Shown piece by piece: positions 1-7,973 of a stretch of DNA of 64,000 nucleotides (the stretch's first letter is position 1; each line of letters starts with the position of its first letter). The stretch spans positions 1-64,000 of the forward strand of contig NZ_JAIRAU010000029.1 in NCBI RefSeq assembly GCF_020073745.1. The letters run 5' to 3'. Below the pieces are notes generated by a model. It saw only the letters and a program-made list of their open reading frames with translations, was not told the origin of the DNA and did not search any database. This DNA comes from Nannocystis pusilla. Lineage in GTDB: Bacteria > Myxococcota_A > Polyangia > Nannocystales > Nannocystaceae. Position numbers and translations under genes: made by a program.

Positions 1-1071
1 GGATTCGGCGGAGACGCCGAGGCCGTGCAGCGTGTGCAGCAGCTCGTCGCGCGCGCGACCTGTCGGATCGCCGACCGAGAGCTCCTCCGGGAGCAAGGTG
101 GCCCCGCGGCTGTGATCGTCGGTCGTGTCGCCGCGGCGGGGCGCGGCGAGCACGACGCTGCACAGGTGCTGCTCGTGCTGCGCGAAGGCGGTGACCTGGC
201 GCGTGGCGAGGGTGTCCCCGAGGACAGGTTCTCGCAGCTCGCCGAGCGCGGCCAGCTCGGCGTGGAGCGCCGCGGCGTCGGGCAGGCGCTGCGCCGGGTC
301 CTTGGCGAGCAGGCGGTCGACGAGCCGGACCAGCGGCGCGGGCAGGCCGGGCCGCCGCTCGGCCAGCGGCGCGGGCGCCTCGAACAGGATCCGCACCAGC
401 ACCGCGGCGAGGTGCTCGGCGCCGAACGGCGAGTGGCCGGTCAGGCACTCGTAGAAGATGCACCCCAGCGAGAACAGGTCGGCGGCCGGTGTCAGGTCGC
501 GCGCCCCTCGGGCCTGCTCCGGCGCCATGTACTCCGGCGTCCCGATCACTCGCCCGGTCGCCGTCAGGACGTGCGACGCGGACAGGCGGCGGGCGATGCC
601 GAAGTCGAGGAGCTTGGCCCGCGCGAGCTCCCCGTCGATCAGAAACACGTTGCTCGGCTTGAGGTCGCGGTGGACGACGCCGCTCCGGTGCGCGCACGCG
701 AGGGCGTCCGCGATCCGCCGGAGGAGCGCGACGCAGTCGGGCAGCGGCAGCCGACCCCGCACCAGCCGGCGGCCGAGGTCCTCGCCCTCCAGCCACTCCA
801 TCGCCAAAAATCGCTGACCCTCCGGCGTCCGGCCGTGATCGACGTAGCCGACGATCCCCGGGTGGCGCAGCTCCGCCAGGAGCCGGGCCTCGCGAGTGAA
901 CCGCGCCGCGTCGTCCGGCCCGGCGACGCCCGCCTGGAGCAGCTTGAGCGCGACCCATTCGCCGCTGACGCGGTCGCGCGCGCGGTACACCACGCCCATG
1001 CCGCCGCTGCCGGCCACACGGTCGATCTCGAAGCGATTGGCGAATAGCGTTCCGGCGCCGAGCTCGGGCAT
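1..1071 (-). CDS. Ser/Thr protein kinase, partial (C-terminus off the left edge)
   Basis: The reading frame runs on the minus strand from an ATG at 1071 and is still open at base 1, so only about 357 N-terminal residues are visible. They form a complete eukaryote-type kinase domain: glycine loop GSGGMGVVY near residue 20, VALKLL lysine near 44, catalytic loop HRDLKPSN, DFGIA, then GTPEYMAPEQ and a C-lobe ending near residue 270. The following stretch (RQVTAFAQHEQ, then LCSVVLA) resembles the start of the degenerate nucleotide-cyclase region found in large myxobacterial kinase/cyclase/AAA fusions; that is inference from similarity. The kinase is expected to be active because all catalytic residues are present. 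It is convergent with nothing visible; the 3' neighbour lies outside the window. Confidence 0.9.
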   Translation of the reverse strand, partial: MPELGAGTLFANRFEIDRVAGSGGMGVVYRARDRVSGEWVALKLLQAGVAGPDDAARFTREARLLAELRHPGIVGYVDHGRTPEGQRFLAMEWLEGEDLGRRLVRGRLPLPDCVALLRRIADALACAHRSGVVHRDLKPSNVFLIDGELARAKLLDFGIARRLSASHVLTATGRVIGTPEYMAPEQARGARDLTPAADLFSLGCIFYECLTGHSPFGAEHLAAVLVRILFEAPAPLAERRPGLPAPLVRLVDRLLAKDPAQRLPDAAALHAELAALGELREPVLGDTLATRQVTAFAQHEQHLCSVVLAAPRRGDTTDDHSRGATLLPEELSVGDPTGRARDELLHTLHGLGVSAES

Positions 1072-1112
1072 CTTGGACCTGTCGGGGCGCAGCCGGCCCT
1101 GGGCCCGCGAGT

Positions 1113-2261
1113 CTACGGCACATCGCCCGGGACGGGCGCTCCATATGCGCGCAGCGCGACGGCGGCGGCCCGCTGGACCGCCTCGGGAGCGGGCGGCCGG
1201 CGCTGCTCGACGGCCAGCAGCGCGAGCTGTTGGTTCTGCGCGACGTAGCCGCGCAGGGCCGCCTCGTAGCCGGCGAAGCCGCGCCGGTGATCGCCGCCGG
1301 CGGCCGCGAGCTCGCCGGCGAGCACGTAGGCGCCGACGAGCGCGACGCTCGAGCCCTGGCCCGACATCGGCGAGCTGCAGCACGCGGCGTCGCCGACGAG
1401 GGCGACCCGGCCCTGCGACCAGCGCTCGAGCTCGATCTGGCTCATCGAATCGAAGTAGAAGTCGGGCGCCGTGGCCATCGCCGCCAGGAGGCGGGGCGCC
1501 ACCCAGCCGACCCCGGCCAGCCGCTCGGCGACGAGCTGCTGTTGCCGCGCCACGTCGCGCGGGTCGAACTCCAGCGGCGGCGACGAGAAGCCGAGCATCG
1601 CCCGCGCCTCGCGGTTGTCGCGGGCGCTGTAGATGCCGACCATCGCCTCGTCGGTGTCGTGGAACACCTGCCAGTGGTCGAGCTCGAGGAAGTTCTCGAC
1701 GCTGAAGATCGCCAGCCAGGTGCCGAGGTGGCGGATGAACCGCGACTCCTCGCCGAACACCAGCCGGCGGGTCGTCGAGTGCAGCCCGTCGGCGCCGATC
1801 ACGAGGTCGAAGCGGCGCGGCTCGCCCCGCGCGAAGCGGACGTCGACCCCGTCGTCGTCCTGCGCCAGCGCGGTGATCGTGTCGTCGAACACGTACTCGA
1901 CGTCGTCGCGGGTCGCGTCGTACAGCAGGCGGGCGAGGTCGTCGCGCATCAGCTCGACGTCGGGGCTGTCGAGCTTGCCGCCGGTCAACGTGGCCTCGGT
2001 GGTGCGCATCAGCTCGCGGCCCTCGGCGTCGACGAACGACATGCCGCGCATCCGTGTGCTCGCGCCGCGGACCTGCGCGAGCAGGCCCATGCGCTCGACG
2101 ACGTCGAGGGCCGCGCCACGGACGTCGATCGCTTGACCGCCGCCGCGGATCGCCGGCGCGCGCTCGACGACGGTCGGGTGAAAGCCGTGGCGACGCAGCC
2201 AGTAGGCCAGGGCAGGCCCAGCGATGCTCGCCCCCGAGATGAGGATCTTCGTGTGCTTCAC
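1113..2261 (-). CDS. FAD-dependent aromatic-type monooxygenase
   Basis: A 382-residue flavoprotein monooxygenase of the PHBH/UbiH/TetX group. The N-terminal dinucleotide-binding motif is GASIAGPALAYWL, followed by an ADP-contacting ERAP motif. The mid-protein motif DLVIGADGLHS and the C-terminal LVGDAACCSSPMSGQG are the FAD/NAD(P)H and FAD-ribityl signatures. These enzymes hydroxylate small aromatic or polyketide substrates using NAD(P)H and O2; the substrate here cannot be told. The start is a GTG at 2261 because the fold begins at once (KHTKILISG) and GGAG lies about 8 bases upstream; the open frame reaches further but has no coding character there. It is divergent from a GntR-TetR regulator, a layout typical of a drug- or metabolite-responsive pair. 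Confidence 0.9.
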   Translation of the reverse strand: MKHTKILISGASIAGPALAYWLRRHGFHPTVVERAPAIRGGGQAIDVRGAALDVVERMGLLAQVRGASTRMRGMSFVDAEGRELMRTTEATLTGGKLDSPDVELMRDDLARLLYDATRDDVEYVFDDTITALAQDDDGVDVRFARGEPRRFDLVIGADGLHSTTRRLVFGEESRFIRHLGTWLAIFSVENFLELDHWQVFHDTDEAMVGIYSARDNREARAMLGFSSPPLEFDPRDVARQQQLVAERLAGVGWVAPRLLAAMATAPDFYFDSMSQIELERWSQGRVALVGDAACCSSPMSGQGSSVALVGAYVLAGELAAAGGDHRRGFAGYEAALRGYVAQNQQLALLAVEQRRPPAPEAVQRAAAVALRAYGAPVPGDVP

Positions 2262-2309
2262 AAGGTGCTCCGATCTTCGCTGCGCGACCGGCTCCGCGCC
2301 GATCGCGAT

Positions 2310-2322
2310 GTACACCGTACGG
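2310..2322. promoter_or_regulatory. Possible imperfect operator upstream of the monooxygenase
   Basis: GTACACCGTACGG, with two GTAC blocks three bases apart, lies about 50 bp upstream of the monooxygenase start. It looks like one side of a TetR-type operator of the form GTACACCGTACGGTGTAC; the right half is not kept. This is a weak call based on shape alone. Confidence 0.3.
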
Positions 2323-2486
2323 AAGATGCGTGCGGCATACAATCCGCCGTGTAGCCGCACTTGTGCCGTATTTGGTAAGAATTCTGGGTGTCGGTGTCCT
2401 AGGACGTGGTTCGCCCGGCGCAGAAGTGGAAGATTCGGATTCCTGGGCTCGCATGGCGGCCGATCGGCGCTGGCCACGGCTGCAGG

Positions 2487-2498
2487 TGTACTAGTACA
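2487..2498. promoter_or_regulatory. Perfect 12-bp palindrome, candidate GntR-type operator
   Basis: TGTACTAGTACA is a perfect palindrome ending 19 bases before the ATG of the GntR-TetR fusion gene. GntR-family winged-helix proteins of the DasR/YtrA groups bind palindromes with a central CTAG, so this site fits autoregulation by the adjacent gene. It could also serve the divergent monooxygenase gene 226 bp away. Binding is inferred. Confidence 0.55.
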
Positions 2499-2517
2499 GT
2501 GGGCTCGGAGCCCCGTG

Positions 2518-3510
2518 ATGACCCGACAGCCCGCCAAGCCCGCCCGGACGGGCGATCCCCCGTCCGTCCGCATCGTCGCCGAGCTGCGTCGACGCATCGC
2601 CGACGGCGAGCTGCGGGTCGGCGACCGACTGCCCTCGACCCGCCAGATCGCCCGCGAGTGGCAGGTCGCGATCGCCACCGCGACCAAGGTGCTGACGCAG
2701 CTGCGCCACGAGGGCCTCGTGCGCGCGCTGCCGGGGGTCGGCACCGTGGTCGCACGGACGCCGCGCCCCGCGACGAAGCCCGAGCGGCGCCCGGGCGGAC
2801 GGCGGCCGAGCGCGCCCGGCGAGGACCTGCACCGCGAGCCGATCGTGCAGGCCGCGATCGAGCTCGCCGACGCCGAAGGCCTGGCCGCGCTGTCGATGCG
2901 CGGCGTCGCCGGCAAGCTCGGGGTCGCGACCATGTCGCTGTACCGCCACGTCGACAGCAAGGACGACCTGATCGCGCACATGACCGACGCCGTGTTCGGC
3001 GAGGCGCAGCTCCCGGACGCGCCGCCCGCGGGCTGGCGAGCGCGTCTGACCGTGGCCGCGCGGCTGCAGTGGTCGATCTACCGCCGCCACCCGTGGCTCG
3101 CGCAGCTGGTCTCGATCACGCGACCGCAGCCGCTGCGCAACCTCCTGGTCCACGGCGAGTGGGCGCTCGTCGCGATCGACGGCCTCGGTCTCGACGCGGC
3201 GACGATGCTCCACGTCCACGTCACTCTGTTCAGCTACGTGCGCGGCCTGGCGATCAACATCGAGTGGGAGAACGAGGCCGAGGCCGCCTCCGGCCTCACC
3301 GAGGAGGAGTGGATGGACGCCCACTCCCCCGCGCTCGGCGAGCTCGCCGCTTCGGGCGCCTTCCCCACCTTCGCCAAGGTCCTCGCCGACCTCAGTGACA
3401 ACTACGACCTCGACCTCGACCTGCTGTTCGAGTTCGGCCTCGAGCCGCTGCTCGACGGCCTCGCGCCGCTGCTCGACGGCACCCGGGCGGCGACGCGACC
3501 GTCGTCGTGA
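2518..3510 (+). CDS. GntR-TetR fusion transcriptional regulator
   Basis: This 330-residue protein carries two DNA-binding domains. Residues about 15-80 form a GntR winged helix-turn-helix (RIVAELRRRIADGEL, then LPSTRQIAREW). Residues about 105-160 form a TetR N-terminal helix-turn-helix (SMRGVAGKLGVATMSLYRHV). The rest is a TetR C-terminal ligand-binding domain with a dimer interface. Such hybrids are common in actinomycetes and act as ligand-responsive repressors. ATG 2518 was chosen because GntR homology starts almost at once and a palindromic operator candidate sits 20 bases upstream; GTG 2515 is an alternative. Its likely target is the divergent FAD monooxygenase and itself. Confidence 0.88.
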   Translation: MTRQPAKPARTGDPPSVRIVAELRRRIADGELRVGDRLPSTRQIAREWQVAIATATKVLTQLRHEGLVRALPGVGTVVARTPRPATKPERRPGGRRPSAPGEDLHREPIVQAAIELADAEGLAALSMRGVAGKLGVATMSLYRHVDSKDDLIAHMTDAVFGEAQLPDAPPAGWRARLTVAARLQWSIYRRHPWLAQLVSITRPQPLRNLLVHGEWALVAIDGLGLDAATMLHVHVTLFSYVRGLAINIEWENEAEAASGLTEEEWMDAHSPALGELAASGAFPTFAKVLADLSDNYDLDLDLLFEFGLEPLLDGLAPLLDGTRAATRPSS

Positions 3511-3595
3511 GCCGGCACGCTGCCGCGCGGATGTGGACCGCCGAGGTGCAGCAGCGGGAGGAGCGCGGCGCGCCGCCCGGGACGGCGCCTGTTAC

Positions 3596-3780
3596 GCCGC
3601 CTCGCCGCACCTCGGCGCCGCGCTCGGCTGCATGGCCTTCACCCTCGTGATCAGCTTCGCCATCGGTCACGGCATGTACCTGCCGACCCGCCGCGCCTTC
3701 CTCACCGGGCTCGCGCTCGACCGCAGCGGCGACATCTTCGAGGACCTCGGAGCGTCGCCGCCTGCCGGCATCAGCGCCGG
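3596..3780 (+). pseudogene. Remnant of an unidentified membrane protein gene
   Basis: One plus-strand frame across this stretch reads like a protein fragment (GCMAFTLVISFAIGHGMYLP, a plausible membrane helix, followed by a charged stretch), but it has no start codon or ribosome site of its own. It runs out of coding sense where the convergent YjbR-type gene begins. I cannot name the parent family. It may be a decayed 3' end. Confidence 0.3.
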
Positions 3781-4121
3781 CGGGCGCGCTTCGCCGCCGG
3801 CTTCTTCTTCGGCTCGCTCGCACGCGCGTGCGCTTCGGTCAGCGCGGCCAGCAGATCCGGCTCCGACACGACGCGCAGGTTCACCGTCGTGTAGCCCATC
3901 CGTCCCCAGCCGCCGGGCACCGGGGCGAACGCCTCCGGCTTCGCCTCGCACAGGGCCTCCTGCAGATCACGCTCGAGGAGGAGGTTGGCGGTCGCGCCGT
4001 CGGGCGGCAGCGTGGCGAAGATCCGCCGCTTGGTGCGGAAGGCGGCGCGATCCATGTGCGGCACTTCGCTCGCGCCCTCGAAGCCGAGCGCGATCTCGCG
4101 GAAGCGGGCGGTGGCGATCAT
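3771..4121 (-). CDS. MmcQ/YjbR family protein
   Basis: A 116-residue protein of the usual length for the MmcQ/YjbR (DUF419) fold, a cytoplasmic CyaY-like family of uncertain function sometimes described as DNA-binding. Family traits seen are an N-terminal helix with LGFEGASEVPHMDRAAFR, the strand FRTKRRIFATLPPDG, and the C-terminal GRMGYTTVNL region. The C-terminus is a short Lys/Arg/Ala tail (KKKPAAKRARRR), which could contact nucleic acid. The ATG at 4121 is the only start consistent with family length. It is convergent with the regulator upstream and divergent from the ferritin-like lipoprotein. Confidence 0.85.
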   Translation of the reverse strand: MIATARFREIALGFEGASEVPHMDRAAFRTKRRIFATLPPDGATANLLLERDLQEALCEAKPEAFAPVPGGWGRMGYTTVNLRVVSEPDLLAALTEAHARASEPKKKPAAKRARRR

Positions 4122-4367
4122 GGGCCGATGTTACCCGCCACGACGGCGCGGCGCGACCGTCGTGGTGAGCGCGACCGGCGGGCCCACGTCGCCCTCCTGC
4201 TCGGCGACGACGTGTGCCCCGGGCCGGCGAGATCATCGCGTGGCCGCCGTTCGCCAGCCGCGTCTCGAGCCCCGTCACCCCCACCCGCCCGGGGCGCCGT
4301 CTCGGTCCCTGCAGGGTCGGGCGCCCTGGGCAGCGGGAAGATGACGAGCATCTGCTACAGTTCGGGG

Positions 4368-5456
4368 ATGATCGATCCTTATCGTTTGTTCTTGTGCTCC
4401 ATCCTCGTCGCTCTCGGCTCCGCCTGCACCGTCGAGGGTGAGGCCTGCATGGCGGTCGACCCGTCCGTCGAGGAGTGCCCCGCTCCCAGGGACGTCGACC
4501 GCGACAAGCTGACGGGCGCCTGCGGCTCGAAGATCGTGCGGGTCCTCGGCGAGGGCGAGCGCGTCGACAACATCTCCGACTGGGTCGAGAGCGAGGAAGA
4601 CTGGGTGCCGGGCTGCTGCTATCCGGTCAAGGAGACCAAGCCCAACTGCGATTACGGCCGCCCGCTGCGGGTCGAGGGCGAGCCCGTGCTCGCGGCCACG
4701 GTGACGGACGATCGCTGGGCCGCGGCGCTGGCGGTGACGGCCTCGACGCTGCCGCAGGCGGTACGCGAGGAGCTGGTAATCCGCTGGACGCGGGCCGCGC
4801 TCGACGAGCACGCGTCCGTGGCGGCGTTCAGCCGGGTCGCGCTCGACCTGATGCGCCACGGGGCGCCGCCCGAGCTGATCGAGCAGGCCCACGCGGCGGC
4901 GCTCGACGAGGTGAGGCACGCGCGCCACGGCTTCGCCATCGCGTCGGCGATCGGCGGCGCACCGGTCGGCCCGGGCGCCTTCCCGCTCGGGGCGAGCGTG
5001 CCGCTGGCGCCGGACCTCGTGGCGGTCGCGGTCGAGGCGGCGCTCGACGGTTGCATCGGCGAGACGGTCGCGTCGCTGCTGGCGTGGGAGGCCGCGGCGG
5101 TGTGCGAGGAGCCGGCGATCCGCGAGGTGCTGCGGGGGATCGCGGAGGACGAGCAGCGCCATGCGTTGCTCGGCTGGCGCACGGTGGCCTGGGCGATCCG
5201 GCACGGCGGCGCGGCGGTGCGTACGGCCGTGGCAGAGGTGTTCGCGGCGGCCGCTCGCGAGGGCGTGGCGGTGCCGCTCCCGGGTCGACTCGACGACGCG
5301 ACCGTGCTCGCCCAGGTGGGGCTGCTCGACCGCGCGACGTCGCAGCGACACGCGGCGCGGACGCTGCACCAGGTGATCCTGCCGGCAGCGCGAGACCTGC
5401 TCGCCGGCGGAGCGCGCCGCGGAGGAGCGGAGCGGGAGCAGGAGATGAGGGCCTGA
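4368..5456 (+). CDS. Ferritin-like domain lipoprotein
   Basis: A 362-residue exported protein. The N-terminus (YRLFLCSILVALGSAC) is a lipoprotein-type signal with Cys near residue 18, followed by a short Cys-rich segment (residues 25-95). From about residue 140 comes a four-helix ferritin-like domain: DEHAS, then DEVRHARHG, then GETVASLLAWE, then EDEQRHALLGW. These give the paired E and ExxH ligands expected for a di-iron site. Redox or hydroxylase activity is possible, but the substrate is unknown. ATG 4368 is preferred because it leads straight into the signal peptide; ATG 4341 in the same frame is an alternative. A 14-bp phased repeat array follows about 100 bp downstream. Confidence 0.8.
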   Translation: MIDPYRLFLCSILVALGSACTVEGEACMAVDPSVEECPAPRDVDRDKLTGACGSKIVRVLGEGERVDNISDWVESEEDWVPGCCYPVKETKPNCDYGRPLRVEGEPVLAATVTDDRWAAALAVTASTLPQAVREELVIRWTRAALDEHASVAAFSRVALDLMRHGAPPELIEQAHAAALDEVRHARHGFAIASAIGGAPVGPGAFPLGASVPLAPDLVAVAVEAALDGCIGETVASLLAWEAAAVCEEPAIREVLRGIAEDEQRHALLGWRTVAWAIRHGGAAVRTAVAEVFAAAAREGVAVPLPGRLDDATVLAQVGLLDRATSQRHAARTLHQVILPAARDLLAGGARRGGAEREQEMRA

Positions 5457-5561
5457 ACCCCTCGAGAGGTCACGGTGGTGCGGCGCATTCGCGCCACCGT
5501 GACGGCGGCGGCCCGACGGAGGGCTCGACGCGCGGCGGACCAGGCTCCCCGTCGAATGTAT

Positions 5562-5635
5562 CGTGATCAAAAGGACACGTCGAAGTGTGCATGTCCATAT
5601 AGACATGTTCATATAGACATGTTCTTACGGTCATG
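5562..5635. repeat. 14-bp CATG-phased repeat array, about 5 units
   Basis: CATG nodes lie at 5590, 5604, 5618 and 5632, exactly 14 bp apart. Degenerate nodes at 5576 (CACG) and 5562 (CGTG) keep the same phase. Central units read CATGTTCATATAGA and CATGTCCATATAGA. The array lies between the ferritin-like gene and the alcohol dehydrogenase gene in a 376-bp gap that shows no other convincing gene. The flanking sequence 5640-5832 is G+C rich and holds nothing I can name. Confidence 0.85.
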
Positions 5636-5832
5636 CACCGTGTCGCGGCCGCGAGATGCATCGGGCGTTCTCTCGGCTGCGTGCTCGCGCTAACGGCGCC
5701 CTGCCCCTGGGGGCGCCGGAGGGTCGAGGCTCAGGGTAGCCGCCGGAGGGCGTCCAGGAGGAGCTGCGGGGGCGATGACCCGCTTCGACGGGGCCCTTGC
5801 GGGAATCGGCGAGGTCGACCATCGTCGCTGGC

Positions 5833-6843
5833 ATGTCCACGATGCGTGCCCTTCAGGTCAGCAAGCCCAACGGTCCCTTCGAGCTCGTGCAGCGGGAGAT
5901 CCCGACGCCGGGACCGCGCTGGGTGCGGGTGAAGGTCGAGGCGTGCGGCGTGTGCCACAGCGACGCGTTCACGCGCAGCGGGGCATATCCGGGGATCGTG
6001 CTACCGCGGGTGCCGGGGCACGAGATCGCGGGGCGGATCGACGCGGTCGGGGCCGATGTGACGGCGTGGAAGGTCGGCGACCGGGTGGGGGTGGGCTGGC
6101 ACGGCGGGCACTGCTTCGAGTGCGACTCGTGCCGGCGCGGGCTGTTCCTCAATTGTGTCAAGGCGAGGGTCACGGGCATCTCGCACGACGGCGGGTACGC
6201 GGAATACGCGGTGGTGCCCTCGGAGTCCGTGGCGCGGATCCCCGAGGAGCTGTCGGCGGTCGACGCGGGGCCGCTGCTGTGCGCGGGGGTGACGACCTAC
6301 AATTCGCTGCGCAACAGCGGGGCGCGTGCGGGGGCGACGGTGGCGGTGCAGGGCATCGGCGGGCTCGGGCACCTGGCGATCCAGTACGCGGCGCGGATGG
6401 GCTTTCGGACGGTGGCGCTCTCGCGCGGGGCCGACAAGGCCGCGCTGGCGCGCGAGCTCGGCGCGCACGAGTACATCGACACGGCGGTGGTCGACGCGGC
6501 GGAGGGGCTGCAGAAGCTCGGCGGGGCCGACCTGGTGCTGGCGACGGCGCCGAGCAGCGCGGCGATGGAGGGCACCGTCGGCGGGCTCAAGCCGCGCGGC
6601 AAGCTGCTGATCGTGGCGGCGCCGTTCGAGCCGATGCAGGTGTCGGCGATGGGGCTGCTGAGCGGGAAGACGATCGCGGGCTGGCCCAGCGGCAGCGCGA
6701 TCGACTCGGAGGATACGATGGCCTTCAGCGCGCTGACGAACGTGCGCCCGCGGGTCGAGACCTACAAGCTCGAGCAGGCGGAGGAGGCGTTCGCCAGCAT
6801 GATGGAGGGGCGCGCCCGGTTCCGTGCGGTGCTCGTGCCGTGA
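5833..6843 (+). CDS. Zinc-dependent alcohol dehydrogenase
   Basis: A 336-residue medium-chain dehydrogenase/reductase. Catalytic zinc ligands appear as ACGVCHSD (Cys) and PGHE (His-Glu) in the N-terminal GroES-like domain. The structural zinc lobe has four cysteines within HCFECDSCRRGLFLNC. The Rossmann motif is GIGGLGHLAIQYA, followed by the NADP/NAD-selecting turn ALSRGADK. It should oxidise an alcohol or reduce an aldehyde in the cytoplasm; similarity to the cinnamyl/AdhP-like group is general and the substrate is unknown. ATG 5833 is chosen; ATG 5842 (MRALQ) is nearly as good. The next gene downstream is a decayed kinase, so no operon is evident. Confidence 0.92.
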   Translation: MSTMRALQVSKPNGPFELVQREIPTPGPRWVRVKVEACGVCHSDAFTRSGAYPGIVLPRVPGHEIAGRIDAVGADVTAWKVGDRVGVGWHGGHCFECDSCRRGLFLNCVKARVTGISHDGGYAEYAVVPSESVARIPEELSAVDAGPLLCAGVTTYNSLRNSGARAGATVAVQGIGGLGHLAIQYAARMGFRTVALSRGADKAALARELGAHEYIDTAVVDAAEGLQKLGGADLVLATAPSSAAMEGTVGGLKPRGKLLIVAAPFEPMQVSAMGLLSGKTIAGWPSGSAIDSEDTMAFSALTNVRPRVETYKLEQAEEAFASMMEGRARFRAVLVP

Positions 6844-6857
6844 GCCGGTGATCGCTA

Positions 6858-7273
6858 CTCGGCGCGCGTGGCCATCACGTCGTGGACACCGACAGCGACG
6901 AATGGAACGAGTGGGTCGCGCTGCCCGACGGGTCGCGCGACTGGGTGTGGCGGGTGGACGCGATCACCGAGACCGCGCGGGTCACCTGTTCGTCGCGGGC
7001 TGCCGCAGCAACCAGGGCCGCTGCTACCCGCTGTTCGACCGGGTCGTGCTGCTGTGCGCACCGATCGACGTCATGCTCGCGCGGCTCGTGGCACGTACGA
7101 CGAACCAGTTCGGCAAGTCGCCCGCCGAGCGCGCCAAGATCCTCGCCGACCACGCCGAGGTGCAGCCGCTGCTGCGCGCGAGCGCCGATCTGGAGATCGA
7201 CACCACGGCACCGCTCGGCGCCGTCGTCGACCAACTGGAACACGCCGCCGACCTGGTTCACGCAGGACAGTGA
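6858..7273 (+). pseudogene. Truncated, frameshifted P-loop kinase (shikimate/adenylate-kinase-like)
   Basis: Two reading frames together recover one protein family. From 6858 one frame gives GARGHHVVDTDSDEWNEW up to about 6980. The next frame then gives GHLFVAGCRSNQGRCYPLFD followed by RTTNQFGKSPAERAKILADH to the stop at 7273. Intact relatives, common in actinobacteria, are AAA/shikimate-kinase-like proteins that start with a P-loop (GxxGxGKST). Here the P-loop and start codon are missing and there is a frame change with a likely small deletion near 6985. The gene is therefore broken. Confidence 0.65.
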
Positions 7274-7378
7274 GCGAGGGCGGCGTTGTCGGCACCGCCT
7301 ACCGTCAATCCGCCGGAATTCAGCGGATGGCCTCGGTGTGATGTTGACCGCGGGGCGCCGGATGGACAAGCTCGCATC

Positions 7379-7933
7379 ATGCGTAGCGCGCTGATCGTCG
7401 GCGACCTCCAGGCCGGGATTCTCGACAACTACCCGTTTACGCGGGCGGTGGTACCGCCGGTGACCGAATTGCTGCCGCGAGCTCGCGCGGCCGGGGTGCT
7501 GGTCGTGTTCGTACGCACCGCGTTTCGGGCCAACGGCGCGGACGTGGCGGGTGAGCCGTTCGCGGGCTTCTACCGGGCCGGTGAATTTTTCCATGAGGGT
7601 TCGCCGGGTACGGAGGTCGCGCTGGAGGTCACCGCGGATGACGTCGTCGTGCTCAAGCGGCGCACGAGCGCGTTCGCGGGGACCGACCTCGATCTGGTGC
7701 TCCGCGCGCGCGGCGTGGACTCGCTCGCGCTCACCGGCGTGGCGACCAGCGCCATGGTCGCGGCGACGCTGTACGACGCGTCGGACCGGGGCTACGGGCT
7801 GACCGTGCTCCGCGACGGGTGCGCCGACCATGACCCGGCGGTGCACGAGTTCCTCGTCGACACGGTCTTTCGCGGCAGGGGAGCGGAGATCCTCACGTGC
7901 GCGGAGTGGCCAGCGCCCTCTCGAGCCAGGTAA
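7379..7933 (+). CDS. Isochorismatase-fold protein lacking the catalytic cysteine
   Basis: A 184-residue cysteine-hydrolase (isochorismatase) fold. The N-terminal ALIVGDLQAGIL holds the family Asp, and VVVLKRRTSAFAGTDL holds the Lys. The position that normally carries the nucleophilic Cys reads LTGVATSAMVAATLYDAS, with Ala or Met instead. By family knowledge the protein should be unable to act as a cysteine hydrolase and may bind a ligand or use another chemistry, as true isochorismatases do. ATG 7379 begins directly at the first beta strand. The gene is convergent with the M14 peptidase gene (41 bp apart). Confidence 0.82.
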   Translation: MRSALIVGDLQAGILDNYPFTRAVVPPVTELLPRARAAGVLVVFVRTAFRANGADVAGEPFAGFYRAGEFFHEGSPGTEVALEVTADDVVVLKRRTSAFAGTDLDLVLRARGVDSLALTGVATSAMVAATLYDASDRGYGLTVLRDGCADHDPAVHEFLVDTVFRGRGAEILTCAEWPAPSRAR

Positions 7934-7973
7934 CCGCTCACCGGGCCATCGGCGATCGAACGAGGGCTGATGA

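Noticed and set aside
5631..5840. Minus-strand small open frame before the alcohol dehydrogenase
   Set aside because: Low-complexity, no ribosome site, and starts over the alcohol dehydrogenase start.
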